A stretch of DNA of 58,772 nt from an uncultured Clostridium sp. (lineage in GTDB: Bacteria; Bacillota; Clostridia; Lachnospirales; Lachnospiraceae), in assembly GCA_900547035.1 (NCBI GenBank), contig URFM01000017.1:1-58772 (forward strand). Direction: 5' to 3'. A program made the position numbers and the translations under genes. The stretch's first letter is position 1. Each line of letters opens with the position of its first letter. Below are positions 17,650-26,274 of this stretch, one piece after another. The notes below the pieces were generated by a model. It saw only the letters and a list, made by a program, of their open reading frames with translations. It was not told the origin of the DNA and did no database searches.

Positions 17650-18843
17650 ATGGATGACAGACCATTTGTTGTTCGTTCCCATGATGTCCGAAAGGACTCT
17701 GAATACAGGGAATGGCTATTGGAAATAAAAAATCGATATAGGAATACACAGATTAAGGCTGCTGTTAAGGTGAATTCGGAACAGCTTTTATTTAACTGGC
17801 AGCTTGGAAGAGACTTGGTGACGCTCCGCGCTGAGGAAAAGTGGGGAAAAGGCGTAGTGGAACAGCTCAGTCTTGATTTACAGGATGCATTTCCAAATGT
17901 AAAAGGATTTTCTGCCAGAAATTTATGGTTTATGAAGCAGTGGTACTCTTTTTATTCTACAAAACCGGAAACAGAGAGTTTGATTTTGGCATTGGATGAA
18001 AATGCTCATGTCAGCAATGAAAAACTGAAGCAAGTTGCTTCAGAAATACAAAATCAAAAACTGAAGCAACATGATTCAGAATTACCATTTCCGCCACTAT
18101 TCGGTTATGTGCCGTGGATGCACCACGTTTTGATTATTCAAAAATGTAAAACAGCAGGGGAAGCTATCTTTTATATTCAGAGAATAGTAGAAAATAGCTG
18201 GAGCCGCAAAGCACTTGAAGATAATATACGAGCTGATTTATATCATACTGCGGGAGCTGCTGTCACTAATTATACGAAACGGCTTCCTTTTCCTCAAGGG
18301 AAACTTGCTCAGGAATTAACAAAAAGCAATTATGATTTGGGCTTTATTACACTTCCGGAGGGCTATGATGAGAAAGAACTTGAAACGGCATTGGAGCATC
18401 ACATGACGCGCTTTCTCCTTGAATTAGGGAAGGGATGGGCTTTTGTCGGACGCCAAAAAGAAATTATAGTGTCCGGAAAGACGAGAAAAATTGACCTGCT
18501 TTTTTATCATATTCATCTGCGCTTTTATATGGTGGTAGAATTAAAGGTTCAACCGTTTGAACCGGAGTTTACCGGAAAACTGAACTTTTATGTAAATGCC
18601 GTCAATGAACTGATACGTACTGCAAATGATAACCCGACAATCGGACTGCTCATTTGTCGTGATATGGAATGTACAGAAGTGCAGTGGGCGCTTCAGGGCA
18701 TTACTACCCCTATCGGAGTTGCCACATATAGTAATGTGAAAATCGAGGAAATACGGGCTCAACTGCCGACAACGGAACAGATTAAAGCCTGCATTGAGCA
18801 GGCAGAAGAAGAATATTTGCAAAGTAAAAAGGAATCTGAGTGA
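17650..18843 (+). CDS. DUF1016/YhcG-family PDDEXK nuclease
   Basis: A 397-residue protein with the two-part YhcG layout. The N-terminal DUF1016 domain has FNWQLGRDLV and FSARNLWFMKQWYSFY. The C-terminal PDDEXK nuclease-like domain has GKTRKIDLLFYH, then MVVELKV, where the Asp and the Glu-x-Lys would be the active site (about residues 278 and 297-299). Such genes occur beside restriction and defence genes and are often mobile. The gene is visibly more AT-rich than addA before it and has few rare G/C-ending codons, suggesting transfer. Start at ATG 17650 follows AGAAGGGAG. Actual substrate unknown. Confidence 0.88.
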   Translation: MDDRPFVVRSHDVRKDSEYREWLLEIKNRYRNTQIKAAVKVNSEQLLFNWQLGRDLVTLRAEEKWGKGVVEQLSLDLQDAFPNVKGFSARNLWFMKQWYSFYSTKPETESLILALDENAHVSNEKLKQVASEIQNQKLKQHDSELPFPPLFGYVPWMHHVLIIQKCKTAGEAIFYIQRIVENSWSRKALEDNIRADLYHTAGAAVTNYTKRLPFPQGKLAQELTKSNYDLGFITLPEGYDEKELETALEHHMTRFLLELGKGWAFVGRQKEIIVSGKTRKIDLLFYHIHLRFYMVVELKVQPFEPEFTGKLNFYVNAVNELIRTANDNPTIGLLICRDMECTEVQWALQGITTPIGVATYSNVKIEEIRAQLPTTEQIKACIEQAEEEYLQSKKESE

Positions 18844-18972
18844 ACAGGTAATTTTGAGTTGAATTTCTCTGCTTTTCTGGTATCATATAATCGTTACGGC
18901 CAAATCAACGTTGGACGTGGCGGTGATTTTAAGGAAAACTAAGAGACTTATAAAAGCAAGGAGCCATATTTA

Positions 18973-19596
18973 ATGATTCGATTAGAACGCACCAGCGTCA
19001 TGAACCTGGAAAACGCCATGCGGGGCGCCAGAAACCCCATGAACAGCTGGGGACGAATGGACAGCTATTACGATGAAAACCATAATTATATTTTAGGTCC
19101 CAACGATTTGGATCTGGCGAAGCGTCTGCGCAAGGCGGGCAGCGACCACCGCAAATTTCTGCGGCAGGTCTTTGTGTCCGTGGATATTACGGCGCCGATC
19201 TACTGGTGGAAGGAATACGACACCTACAAAGTGGCCACGGCGGCCAATTCTACCAGCACCATGCACAAAATCCACAGTAAGCCCTTTGAGCTGGAGGATT
19301 TCAGCTGCGACCACATGACGCCGGATACCCTGGAATTCATGAAAATTGTTATTGAGCGGCTGGAGCAGATCCGACTGCGCTTTGTGGAGGGAAAGCAGAA
19401 GGAAGACTGGTACGACTTAATCCAGCTTCTCCCCTCAAGCTACAACCAGATGCGCACCTGCACGCTGAATTATGAAACGCTGATTAATATTTACCATGCC
19501 AGAAAGAACCACAAGCTTCAGGAGTGGCATACCTTCTGCGACTGGATTGAAACCCTGCCCTACGGGAAGGAGCTGATTGTGTGTCAGGAGGATTAA
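18973..19596 (+). CDS. Putative ThyX-like (flavin-dependent thymidylate synthase-like) protein
   Basis: A 207-residue protein with the core SDHRKFLRQ, then DITAPIYWWKEYDTYK and STSTMHKIHSK (about residues 56-100). The HRKFLR and STMHK elements resemble the dUMP/FAD-binding region of divergent ThyX proteins from Clostridia and their phages, but the textbook RHRxxSxNxxSxRY motif is not exact. Linkage to folA, which overlaps its 3' end by 16 bases, supports a role in dTMP or folate metabolism. AAGGAG lies before ATG 18973. Treat the enzyme call as tentative. Confidence 0.55.
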   Translation: MIRLERTSVMNLENAMRGARNPMNSWGRMDSYYDENHNYILGPNDLDLAKRLRKAGSDHRKFLRQVFVSVDITAPIYWWKEYDTYKVATAANSTSTMHKIHSKPFELEDFSCDHMTPDTLEFMKIVIERLEQIRLRFVEGKQKEDWYDLIQLLPSSYNQMRTCTLNYETLINIYHARKNHKLQEWHTFCDWIETLPYGKELIVCQED

Positions 19597-20084
19597 ATCT
19601 GATTGTGGCGGTAGACCAGGACTGGTCCATCGGAAAGGACGGCCGCCTGCTGGTGCGTATTCCTGCGGACCAGCAGCTTTTTATGCGCGAAACCGTTGGA
19701 AAGACGGTGATTATGGGCCGAAAGACCCTGGAGAGCCTGCCGGGAGGACTGCCTTTGGCAAAGAGGGAAAACATCGTCCTTTCCAGAGACGGGAATTTCC
19801 GGGTAAAGGGAGCAAAGACAGCTCACAGCGTGGAAGAGGCCCTGGAATATGTGAAGGACAAAAATCCGGAGGATGTCTTTGTCATCGGAGGGGAGAGCGT
19901 TTACCGGCAGTTTCTCCCCTACTGCCGGACGGCCCATGTAACCTGGATTGATTACCGTTACGACGCGGATACCAGCTTCCCCAACCTGGAAGAAGAGCCG
20001 GGATGGCGGCTGGCGGAGGAGAGCGAGGAGCAGACTTATTTCGACCTCTGCTACTATTTCAGAAGATACGAGAGGATTTCCTGA
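19581..20084 (+). CDS. folA: Dihydrofolate reductase
   Basis: NADPH-dependent reduction of dihydrofolate to tetrahydrofolate. The 167 residues match the family: LIVAVDQDWSIGKDGRLL at the N-terminus with the active-site loop, VIMGRKTLESLPG (about 33-45) and VFVIGGESVYRQFLPYC (about 93-110). Start is GTG 19581, inside the upstream gene, with AAGGAG at 19567-19572. Position 30-equivalent contact residues cannot be assigned with certainty by eye. Confidence 0.93.
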   Translation: MSGGLNLIVAVDQDWSIGKDGRLLVRIPADQQLFMRETVGKTVIMGRKTLESLPGGLPLAKRENIVLSRDGNFRVKGAKTAHSVEEALEYVKDKNPEDVFVIGGESVYRQFLPYCRTAHVTWIDYRYDADTSFPNLEEEPGWRLAEESEEQTYFDLCYYFRRYERIS

Positions 20085-20093
20085 AAAACAGTC

Positions 20094-20122
20094 TTGTATC
20101 TGGGAATGGGAAATGATAAAAT
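20094..20122 (+). promoter_or_regulatory. Predicted promoter of nfnAB
   Basis: TTGTAT (20094-20099), 17 bases, TAAAAT (20117-20122); start codon at 20160. Confidence 0.65.
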
Positions 20123-20159
20123 AACCACAGTGCGCAAGAAAAACTTGAGGAGGATCATC

Positions 20160-21050
20160 ATGTACAAGATCGTAAAGGCAGAATGTCTGGCGGACAAGAT
20201 CTATTTGATGGACGTGGAAGCGCCCAGAATTGCGAAGCTTTGCCAGCCGGGCGAGTTCCTGATCGTGAAAATGGATCAGGTGGGGGAGAGAATTCCCCTG
20301 ACCATCTGTGATTATGACCGCGAAAAGGGTTTGGTAACCATCGTATTCCAGATCGTAGGCGCGTCCACCGCGAGGATGGCGGAACTGAAAGAAGGAGATT
20401 ATTTCCAGGATGTGGTAGGTCCCCTGGGACAGCCCTCCGAGTTTGTGAAGGAGGATATTGAGGAAGTGAAGAAGCGCCGCTACCTGTTTGTGGCAGGAGG
20501 CGTTGGCTCTGCTCCCGTATATCCCCAGGTCAAATGGATGAAGGAGCATGGAATCGATGTGGATGTAATCGAGGGCTCCAAGACAAAGGACCTTCTGATT
20601 CTGGAGGACGAGCTGCGGGCGGTTGCCGGCAACCTCTATGTGACCACCGACGACGGCTCCTATGGCCGCAGCGGTATGGTAACCAAGGTAATTCAGGACT
20701 TAGTGGAGCAGGAAGGAAAGCACTACGATGTCTGCGTTGCCATTGGTCCCATGATTATGATGAAATTCGTATGCAAGCTGACCAAGGAGCTGGGAATTCC
20801 CACCATCGTCAGCTTAAACCCCATTATGGTGGACGGCACCGGCATGTGCGGCGCCTGCCGGGTCAGCGTAGGCGGAGAGGTGAAGTTCGCCTGTGTGGAC
20901 GGACCGGAGTTTGACGGCCATCTGGTAGACTTTGATCAGGCCATGAAGCGCCAGCAGATGTATAAGACAGAAGAGGGAAGAGCCATGCTGCGGCTGCAGG
21001 AAGGCAAGACCCATCATGGCGGCTGCGGACATTGCGGAGGTGACGAATAA
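20160..21050 (+). CDS. nfnA: NfnA: FAD/NAD(H)-binding [2Fe-2S] subunit of the ferredoxin:NADP+ bifurcating transhydrogenase
   Basis: A 296-residue ferredoxin-NADP reductase-like protein, also called sulfide/dihydroorotate-dehydrogenase-like. FAD-domain motif RIPLTICDY (about 46-54), NAD-domain LFVAGGVGSAPVYPQ (about 108-122), and the C-terminal [2Fe-2S] site GTGMCGACRVSVGGEVKFAC. Start at ATG 20160 follows GAGGAGGATCATC. Ends TAATG with the next gene, so NfnA and NfnB are made in step. The complex links NADH and reduced ferredoxin to NADPH. An unusual extra tail, GKTHHGGCGHCGGDE, closes the protein. Confidence 0.9.
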   Translation: MYKIVKAECLADKIYLMDVEAPRIAKLCQPGEFLIVKMDQVGERIPLTICDYDREKGLVTIVFQIVGASTARMAELKEGDYFQDVVGPLGQPSEFVKEDIEEVKKRRYLFVAGGVGSAPVYPQVKWMKEHGIDVDVIEGSKTKDLLILEDELRAVAGNLYVTTDDGSYGRSGMVTKVIQDLVEQEGKHYDVCVAIGPMIMMKFVCKLTKELGIPTIVSLNPIMVDGTGMCGACRVSVGGEVKFACVDGPEFDGHLVDFDQAMKRQQMYKTEEGRAMLRLQEGKTHHGGCGHCGGDE

Positions 21051-22435
21051 TGGATATGATGAAGAAAGTACCGATCAGAGAGCAGGATCCCAAGGTCCGT
21101 GCCACCAATTTCGAGGAGGTCTGCCTGGGATATAATCAGGAGGAAGCTCAGGCCGAGGCGGCGCGCTGCTTAAACTGCAAGAACGCCCGCTGCGTTCAGG
21201 GCTGCCCGGTTTCCATCGATATCCCTAAGTTTATCCAGGAGGTAAAAGAAGGAAAATTCGAGGAAGCCTCTAAGACCATTGCAAAATCCAGCGCCCTTCC
21301 CGCGGTCTGCGGAAGAGTATGCCCTCAGGAGAGCCAGTGCGAGGGCAAGTGCGTCAGAGGAATCAAGGGAGAGGCAGTTTCCATCGGAAAGCTGGAACGG
21401 TTCGTAGCGGACTGGTCCAGAGAGAACGGCATTGTGCCGGAGAAGCCGGAGAAGACCAACGGGCATAAGGTAGCGGTGATCGGTTCCGGTCCTGCGGGAC
21501 TGACCTGTGCCGGAGACCTGGCTAAGATGGGCTATGAGGTTACCATTTTCGAGGCCCTTCACGAGCCCGGCGGCGTGCTGATTTACGGCATCCCCGAGTT
21601 CCGTCTGCCCAAGACCAGAGTAGTGGGACCGGAGATTGAGAATGTAAAGAAGCTTGGAGTCAAGATTGAGACCAACGTGATCATCGGAAAGTCCGTAACC
21701 ATCGACCAGCTGATGGAGGACGAGGGCTTTGAGGCCGTATTTATCGGCTCCGGAGCAGGACTTCCCAAGTTCATGGGCATTCCCGGGGAAAATGCCAACG
21801 GCGTATTCTCCGCCAATGAATATCTGACCAGAAGCAACCTGATGAAGGCCTTCCGGGACGACTACGATACCCCCATCTTTACCGGCAAGAAGGTAGCGGT
21901 TGTAGGCGGCGGAAACGTTGCCATGGATGCGGCCAGAACCGCTCTGCGCCTGGGCGCCGAGGTACATATCGTATACCGCAGGAGCGAGGCGGAGCTTCCG
22001 GCCCGTGTGGAGGAGGTTCACCACGCTAAGGAAGAGGGCGTAATCTTCAACCTGCTCACCAACCCGGTGGAGATCCTCACCGATGAGAACGACTGGGTAA
22101 AGGGAATGGTTGTGCGCAAGATGGAGCTGGGCGAGCCTGACGCTTCCGGACGGCGCAGACCGGTAGAGGTTCCCGGATCCGATTACACCATGGATGTGGA
22201 TACGGTCATTATGTCCCTTGGAACTTCCCCCAACCCGCTGATTTCCTCCACCACCGAGGGATTGGAGACGAACCGCTGGAAATGCATCATCGCCGATGAG
22301 ACCAACGGCAAGACCACCAAAGAAGGCGTCTATGCCGGCGGAGACGCGGTGACAGGAGCGGCGACGGTAATTCTGGCCATGGAGGCAGGAAGAGCCGGTG
22401 CAAGAGGAATTGACGAGTATTTGTCCGGGAAGTAA
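21050..22435 (+). CDS. nfnB: NfnB / GltA-like NADPH-dependent glutamate synthase small-chain family protein
   Basis: A 461-residue flavoprotein. The N-terminal cysteine groups for two 4Fe-4S clusters are CLNCKNARCVQGCP (about 40-53) and CGRVCPQESQCEGKC (about 87-101). Two dinucleotide-binding folds follow: VAVIGSGPAGLTCAGDLA (about 142-159) and KVAVVGGGNVAMDAA (about 282-296). This protein is often annotated gltA. Next to NfnA it is the NADPH-side, electron-bifurcating subunit; no large glutamate synthase subunit is in the window, which favours the Nfn role. Confidence 0.9.
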   Translation: MDMMKKVPIREQDPKVRATNFEEVCLGYNQEEAQAEAARCLNCKNARCVQGCPVSIDIPKFIQEVKEGKFEEASKTIAKSSALPAVCGRVCPQESQCEGKCVRGIKGEAVSIGKLERFVADWSRENGIVPEKPEKTNGHKVAVIGSGPAGLTCAGDLAKMGYEVTIFEALHEPGGVLIYGIPEFRLPKTRVVGPEIENVKKLGVKIETNVIIGKSVTIDQLMEDEGFEAVFIGSGAGLPKFMGIPGENANGVFSANEYLTRSNLMKAFRDDYDTPIFTGKKVAVVGGGNVAMDAARTALRLGAEVHIVYRRSEAELPARVEEVHHAKEEGVIFNLLTNPVEILTDENDWVKGMVVRKMELGEPDASGRRRPVEVPGSDYTMDVDTVIMSLGTSPNPLISSTTEGLETNRWKCIIADETNGKTTKEGVYAGGDAVTGAATVILAMEAGRAGARGIDEYLSGK

Positions 22436-22500
22436 GATTGGGCAGAGTGTGCCGCAGAACAAGCATTAAGAGCTGTCTGAAAATTCAGCAGCATATGATA

Positions 22501-22551
22501 GAGAAAGAACCTCCTGCAAAAGGCCTTTGGGTCTGCGGGAGGTTCTTTCTC
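22501..22551 (+). terminator. Strong hairpin after nfnB
   Basis: Arms 22501-22517 and 22535-22551 pair over 17 bases with one mismatch (GAACCTCC against GGAGGTTC). No real T tract follows, only TTCTTTCTC inside the arm. A second, weaker hairpin precedes it at 22472-22492. Termination or mRNA 3'-end protection is likely. Confidence 0.6.
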
Positions 22552-22580
22552 ACCAATGGAAACGCAGAGGAGAACGAGAA

Positions 22581-23942
22581 ATGAAACAGCACAGAATAGA
22601 TCTTCTTCATGGAAATATTGTGACCGTACTGACGCGCCTGGCGGTTCCCATTATGGCTACGGCACTGGTTCAGACAGCCTATAATTTAACGGATATGGCC
22701 TGGATCGGGGTGGTGGGAAGTGATGCGGTAGCAGCAGTGGGAGCTGCGGGAATGTACACCTGGCTGTCTACCGGTGTAGTGATGCTGGCAAAAATGGGCG
22801 GACAGGTGATGGTGGCCCAGTCCATCGGGCAGAGAAAAAAGGAACGGGCGATAGCGTTTGGCCGGGGCGCCATGCAGATGACCCTGATTTTATCTATTCT
22901 TTATGGACTGGTGACAGTGACCTTTGCTGCCCCGCTGATTGGCTTCTTTCATTTGAATTCCGCTGAAATTGCCAAGGAGGCTCAAATATATCTGAGGATT
23001 GCCTGCGGTTTGATTATTTTCCCCTTCTTCGGTCAGACCATTACCGGATTGTACACAGCGGCAGGAAACAGCCGTACGCCTTTCATTGCTAACTGCCTGG
23101 GCTTGCTGCTGAATTTGATTTTTGATCCGGTGTTGATTCTGGGAGTAGGCCCTTTTCCAGCGTTGGGAGTAGCAGGAGCTGCTATCGCTACGGTCAGTGC
23201 CCAAGCAGTAGTTGTTCTGGCATTGGTTGTTGCGGCAGTGCGGGGGAAGGATCCGATCCTTTTCCAGCAGCTTGTAATCTGGAAAAAAATTCCCGGAGCC
23301 TATTTTGGCAGAATGATTCGTATCGGAATTCCGGCAGCTATTCAGGAATTAGTATATTGCGGAATTTCCATGGTTCTGACCCGTTTTGTTACCTCCTGGG
23401 GAGATGCGGCAGTAGCGGTTCAGCGAGTCGGGGGACAGATCGAGTCGTTGTCCTGGATGACCGCTCAGGGTTTTGGAACTGCTATTAATGCCTTTACAGG
23501 ACAGAACTATGGCGCCGGAAACTTTGACCGCGTGAAGAAAGGGTATCATCAGGCGGCGCTGATTATGCTGGGATGGGGGCTTTTTACCACAGCTTTGCTG
23601 ATCATCGGGGCAGCTCCTATTTTCTCTATTTTCATTCATGAGCCGGATGTAATTGCGGAAGGAGCCAGTTATCTGAGAATTATTGGAGTATGCGAGATGT
23701 TTATGTGCATTGAGCTGATGACGGTGGGAGCTATGTCTGGTCTGGGCAAGACAATGGAGGCCTCGGTGATCACCGTGGTTCTCACCGCAATGAGGATTCC
23801 TTTAGCTATTATATTGGGAAATACGGCTCTGGGTTTGAATGGAGTCTGGTGGGCTTTATCCATTTCCAGCATTTCAAAGGGGATTGTATTTTTCATTTAC
23901 TATATGAGGCTGCTGAACCGGTATACCAGACGGAGAGAATAG
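22581..23942 (+). CDS. MATE-family multidrug/metabolite exporter
   Basis: A 453-residue, twelve-helix transporter. The N-terminal family region ILTRLAVP-type is seen as VLTRLAVPIMATALVQTAYNL with the Asp of LTDMAWIG in helix 1-2, and the mirrored repeat GIPAAIQELVYCGIS begins the second half. MATE proteins export cationic or organic compounds using Na+ or H+ gradients. Start at ATG 22581 follows AGAGGAGAACG; the longer frame overlaps the hairpin and is unlikely. It ends 60 bases before the SorC regulator. Substrate not predictable. Confidence 0.9.
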   Translation: MKQHRIDLLHGNIVTVLTRLAVPIMATALVQTAYNLTDMAWIGVVGSDAVAAVGAAGMYTWLSTGVVMLAKMGGQVMVAQSIGQRKKERAIAFGRGAMQMTLILSILYGLVTVTFAAPLIGFFHLNSAEIAKEAQIYLRIACGLIIFPFFGQTITGLYTAAGNSRTPFIANCLGLLLNLIFDPVLILGVGPFPALGVAGAAIATVSAQAVVVLALVVAAVRGKDPILFQQLVIWKKIPGAYFGRMIRIGIPAAIQELVYCGISMVLTRFVTSWGDAAVAVQRVGGQIESLSWMTAQGFGTAINAFTGQNYGAGNFDRVKKGYHQAALIMLGWGLFTTALLIIGAAPIFSIFIHEPDVIAEGASYLRIIGVCEMFMCIELMTVGAMSGLGKTMEASVITVVLTAMRIPLAIILGNTALGLNGVWWALSISSISKGIVFFIYYMRLLNRYTRRRE

Positions 23943-24002
23943 TGGTGACAGGCAGCTGAGAACGATAAAATAACGGCGGATCCAAAAAGGAGGACTGGAA
24001 GC

Positions 24003-24977
24003 GTGGATATTGATCATCTTCAGGAAAAAGAACGCAGAGATGTGATGGCGCAGATGGCGGATCTTTACTATAATCAGGGAAAAACTCAGTCGGAAATTGC
24101 CGCTCATTTTGGCACCAACCGTTTCCGGGTGGCCAGAATGATTCAGGAAGCCAGAGAAGAGCGAATTGTAGAGATCCGGATTTATTTTTCCGATGAGCGC
24201 AATAAGGCGCTTGAGGAAGAATTGAAAAAATGCTTAAAATTAAAGGATGTGCTGGTGGTAAATACCCGCCGTTCCTCCTATATTGACGGTCTTGCCCAGA
24301 TCGGTGAAGCGGGAGCAGATTATCTGGCCAGGATTTTGGAACAGGGGGCGTATTTGGGAGTATCATGGGGGAAAACACTTCACAGTGTGATCAGCCGGCT
24401 GCCGGATATGCATTATCATCCGGTTACGGCGGTGCAGCTGGCAGGATACTTCCCAATGACCAATCCTGCGGTGGACGCCAGAGAGCTGACACGGATGGCT
24501 GCATTAAAGTGCGGCGGAAGCTGTCTCTATTTGGATACCCCCTTATATGTGCGGGATCCGGAGCTGAAAGCCAGGCTGTGGAGGGAACCGGAGCTGGAGC
24601 GCTGTCTGCAGAGCATTAGAATGCTGGATGTTCTGGTCAGCGGCATCGGCGGACTTTCCAGCCTTCCCACCAGAAATCCTGCGGTGGCGCCCTATTTGAC
24701 GGAACAGGACCGCAGGATGGAAGCCGCCTGCATTGGAAGCATTTACGGACGGATGCTGGATCAGGAGGGAAATGAGGCGGACACGGATTTAAACCGACGG
24801 GTGATGGCTGCGGAGCGAGAAGACCTGCTCAGGACTCCGGTTCGTATGGTGGTAGCCTGCGGCCGCCATAAAGTAGACGTCCTGAAAAAGGCAGCAGAGA
24901 AGGGATGGTTTAACGTACTGGTGACGGATGCAGATACAGCTGCTCATGTGATGGAATCCCAAAAACAACAAATGTGA
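24003..24977 (+). CDS. SorC/DeoR-type sugar-binding transcriptional regulator
   Basis: A 324-residue regulator. The N-terminal helix-turn-helix (LYYNQGKTQSEIAAHFGTNR, about 21-40, then FRVARMIQEA) is followed by a SorC ligand domain with LGVSWGKTLHSV (about 118-129) and a phosphosugar-isomerase-like fold (VLVSGIGGL). It ends LVTDADTAAHVM, the usual SorC C-terminus. Start GTG 24003 follows AAAGGAGGACTGG. Its stop lies within an inverted repeat that precedes the prpF promoter, so it probably controls prpF in response to a small sugar or acid metabolite. Confidence 0.88.
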   Translation: MDIDHLQEKERRDVMAQMADLYYNQGKTQSEIAAHFGTNRFRVARMIQEAREERIVEIRIYFSDERNKALEEELKKCLKLKDVLVVNTRRSSYIDGLAQIGEAGADYLARILEQGAYLGVSWGKTLHSVISRLPDMHYHPVTAVQLAGYFPMTNPAVDARELTRMAALKCGGSCLYLDTPLYVRDPELKARLWREPELERCLQSIRMLDVLVSGIGGLSSLPTRNPAVAPYLTEQDRRMEAACIGSIYGRMLDQEGNEADTDLNRRVMAAEREDLLRTPVRMVVACGRHKVDVLKKAAEKGWFNVLVTDADTAAHVMESQKQQM

Positions 24978-25008
24978 TATTGAATAACATTTGATATTGT
25001 GTTACACT
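24969..25008 (+). promoter_or_regulatory. prpF promoter with inverted-repeat operator
   Basis: TTGAAT (24980-24985), 17 bases, TACACT (25003-25008). CAAATGT (24969-24975) and ACATTTG (24987-24993) form an inverted repeat straddling the -35 box, and TGATATTG occurs twice. A site for the SorC-type regulator is the simplest reading. Confidence 0.58.
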
Positions 25009-25064
25009 CATACCAGAAACGATCAGTGTTAATCATCATCATGAACAAGGAGGAGGAAGAAATC

Positions 25065-26198
25065 ATGAGGAAATTTAAAACTGTGTTTATGCGGGGCGGC
25101 ACCAGTAAGGGATGTATGTTTTTAAGAGACGATCTGCCGGAGAATCAGGCAGAGTGGGATGAGATTTTTTTACAGGTGATGGGGTGCCCGGATCCAAAGC
25201 AGATTGACGGTATGGGAGGTACTGTTTCTTCCAATAACAAGATTGTCATTGTGTGGAAGAGCGAGGAGGAAGGCATCGACGTCGAGTATCTGGTAGGACA
25301 GGTAATCGTAGGAAAGGAGCAGGTAGATTATAAGTCCAACTGCGGCAACATGACCTCCGCCGTAGGTCCCTTTGCCATTGAGGAAGGCCTGGTTCCCGCT
25401 GTGGAGCCCATTACCACGGTTCATATGCTGAACAAAAATACCAATAAGTACATTGACGTAACCGTTCCATGTGAAAACGGTACCTTTGCTCAGGAGGGAG
25501 ACTGCCACATCGCCGGAGTGGACGGGACGGCAGCGGAGCTGAGAGTGAAGTTTTTAAATCCTGCCGGCTCCAAGACCGGAAAGCTCCTGCCTACAGGCCA
25601 CATTACGGACATGCTGGATATTCCCGGAATGGGAACCATCGAGGCCACCATTCTGGATGTCTCCAATCCTATGGTGCTGGTGAAGGCGGAGGATATCGGG
25701 GCAACAGGAACGGAACTTCCCGAGGAAGTCAATTCGGATACGGAGCTCTGTGAGAAGCTGGAGAAGATCCGCGGAACTGCCGCCTGCATGATGGGGTTTG
25801 CAAAGGATTTGAAGGATGCCACGGACAACAGCCCTGCGGTTCCCAAGGTGGGGTTTGTCACTGTTCCCAAGAGCTATACGGATATCAGCGGGGAGCAGAT
25901 TCAGGCGGAGGATATGGATATCTGCGCTAGGGTCATTTCCGTGTTCAAATGCCATAAGGCAATTCCGCTGACAGCCGCCAGCGCTACGGCGGTAGCGGCG
26001 GCCCTGCCGGGAAGTGTGGTTCAGAAGGTGATGGCGCCCGGAATTTCTACTGAGAATGTGCGGATCGGCCATCCCAGCGGCATCATGACCATGTGTCCGG
26101 AGATTGAACAGGACGGGGATGAAATCAAGGTTCCCAGCGTAGGCGTTCAGAGAACAGCCAGGAGGATTATGGACGGAACCGTGTATATCCGCCGCTAA
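25065..26198 (+). CDS. prpF: PrpF-family isomerase (aconitate isomerase-like)
   Basis: A 377-residue member of the PrpF/diaminopimelate-epimerase fold. FMRGGTSKGCMF (about 7-18), GMGGTVSSNNKI, and SNCGNMTSAVGPFA (about 92-105) carry the paired catalytic cysteine/lysine region. PrpF proteins move double bonds in tricarboxylates such as aconitate; other members are tautomerases. No prpBCD genes are nearby, so the substrate here is not settled. Start at ATG 25065 follows AAGGAGGAGG. Follows a SorC regulator and a promoter of its own. Confidence 0.85.
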   Translation: MRKFKTVFMRGGTSKGCMFLRDDLPENQAEWDEIFLQVMGCPDPKQIDGMGGTVSSNNKIVIVWKSEEEGIDVEYLVGQVIVGKEQVDYKSNCGNMTSAVGPFAIEEGLVPAVEPITTVHMLNKNTNKYIDVTVPCENGTFAQEGDCHIAGVDGTAAELRVKFLNPAGSKTGKLLPTGHITDMLDIPGMGTIEATILDVSNPMVLVKAEDIGATGTELPEEVNSDTELCEKLEKIRGTAACMMGFAKDLKDATDNSPAVPKVGFVTVPKSYTDISGEQIQAEDMDICARVISVFKCHKAIPLTAASATAVAAALPGSVVQKVMAPGISTENVRIGHPSGIMTMCPEIEQDGDEIKVPSVGVQRTARRIMDGTVYIRR

Positions 26199-26205
26199 AT
26201 ACATC

Positions 26206-26261
26206 AAAAACACAGAGGCAGCCCTGCGGCGAAGAAAAGCCGGGGCTGCCTCTGTGTTTTT
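26206..26261. terminator. Bidirectional terminator between prpF and the MarR gene
   Basis: AAAAACACAGAGGCAGCCC (26206-26224) pairs perfectly with 26243-26261, giving a long stem ended by A and T runs on both sides. It serves the two converging genes. Confidence 0.93.
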
Positions 26262-26274
26262 GAAGTGAAGCTTC

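Noticed and set aside
18859..18891. Promoter TTGAAT/TATAAT before the ThyX-like gene
   Set aside because: The TATAAT is good, but the nearest -35 match is 21 bases away, too far for a standard promoter, so it was not listed.
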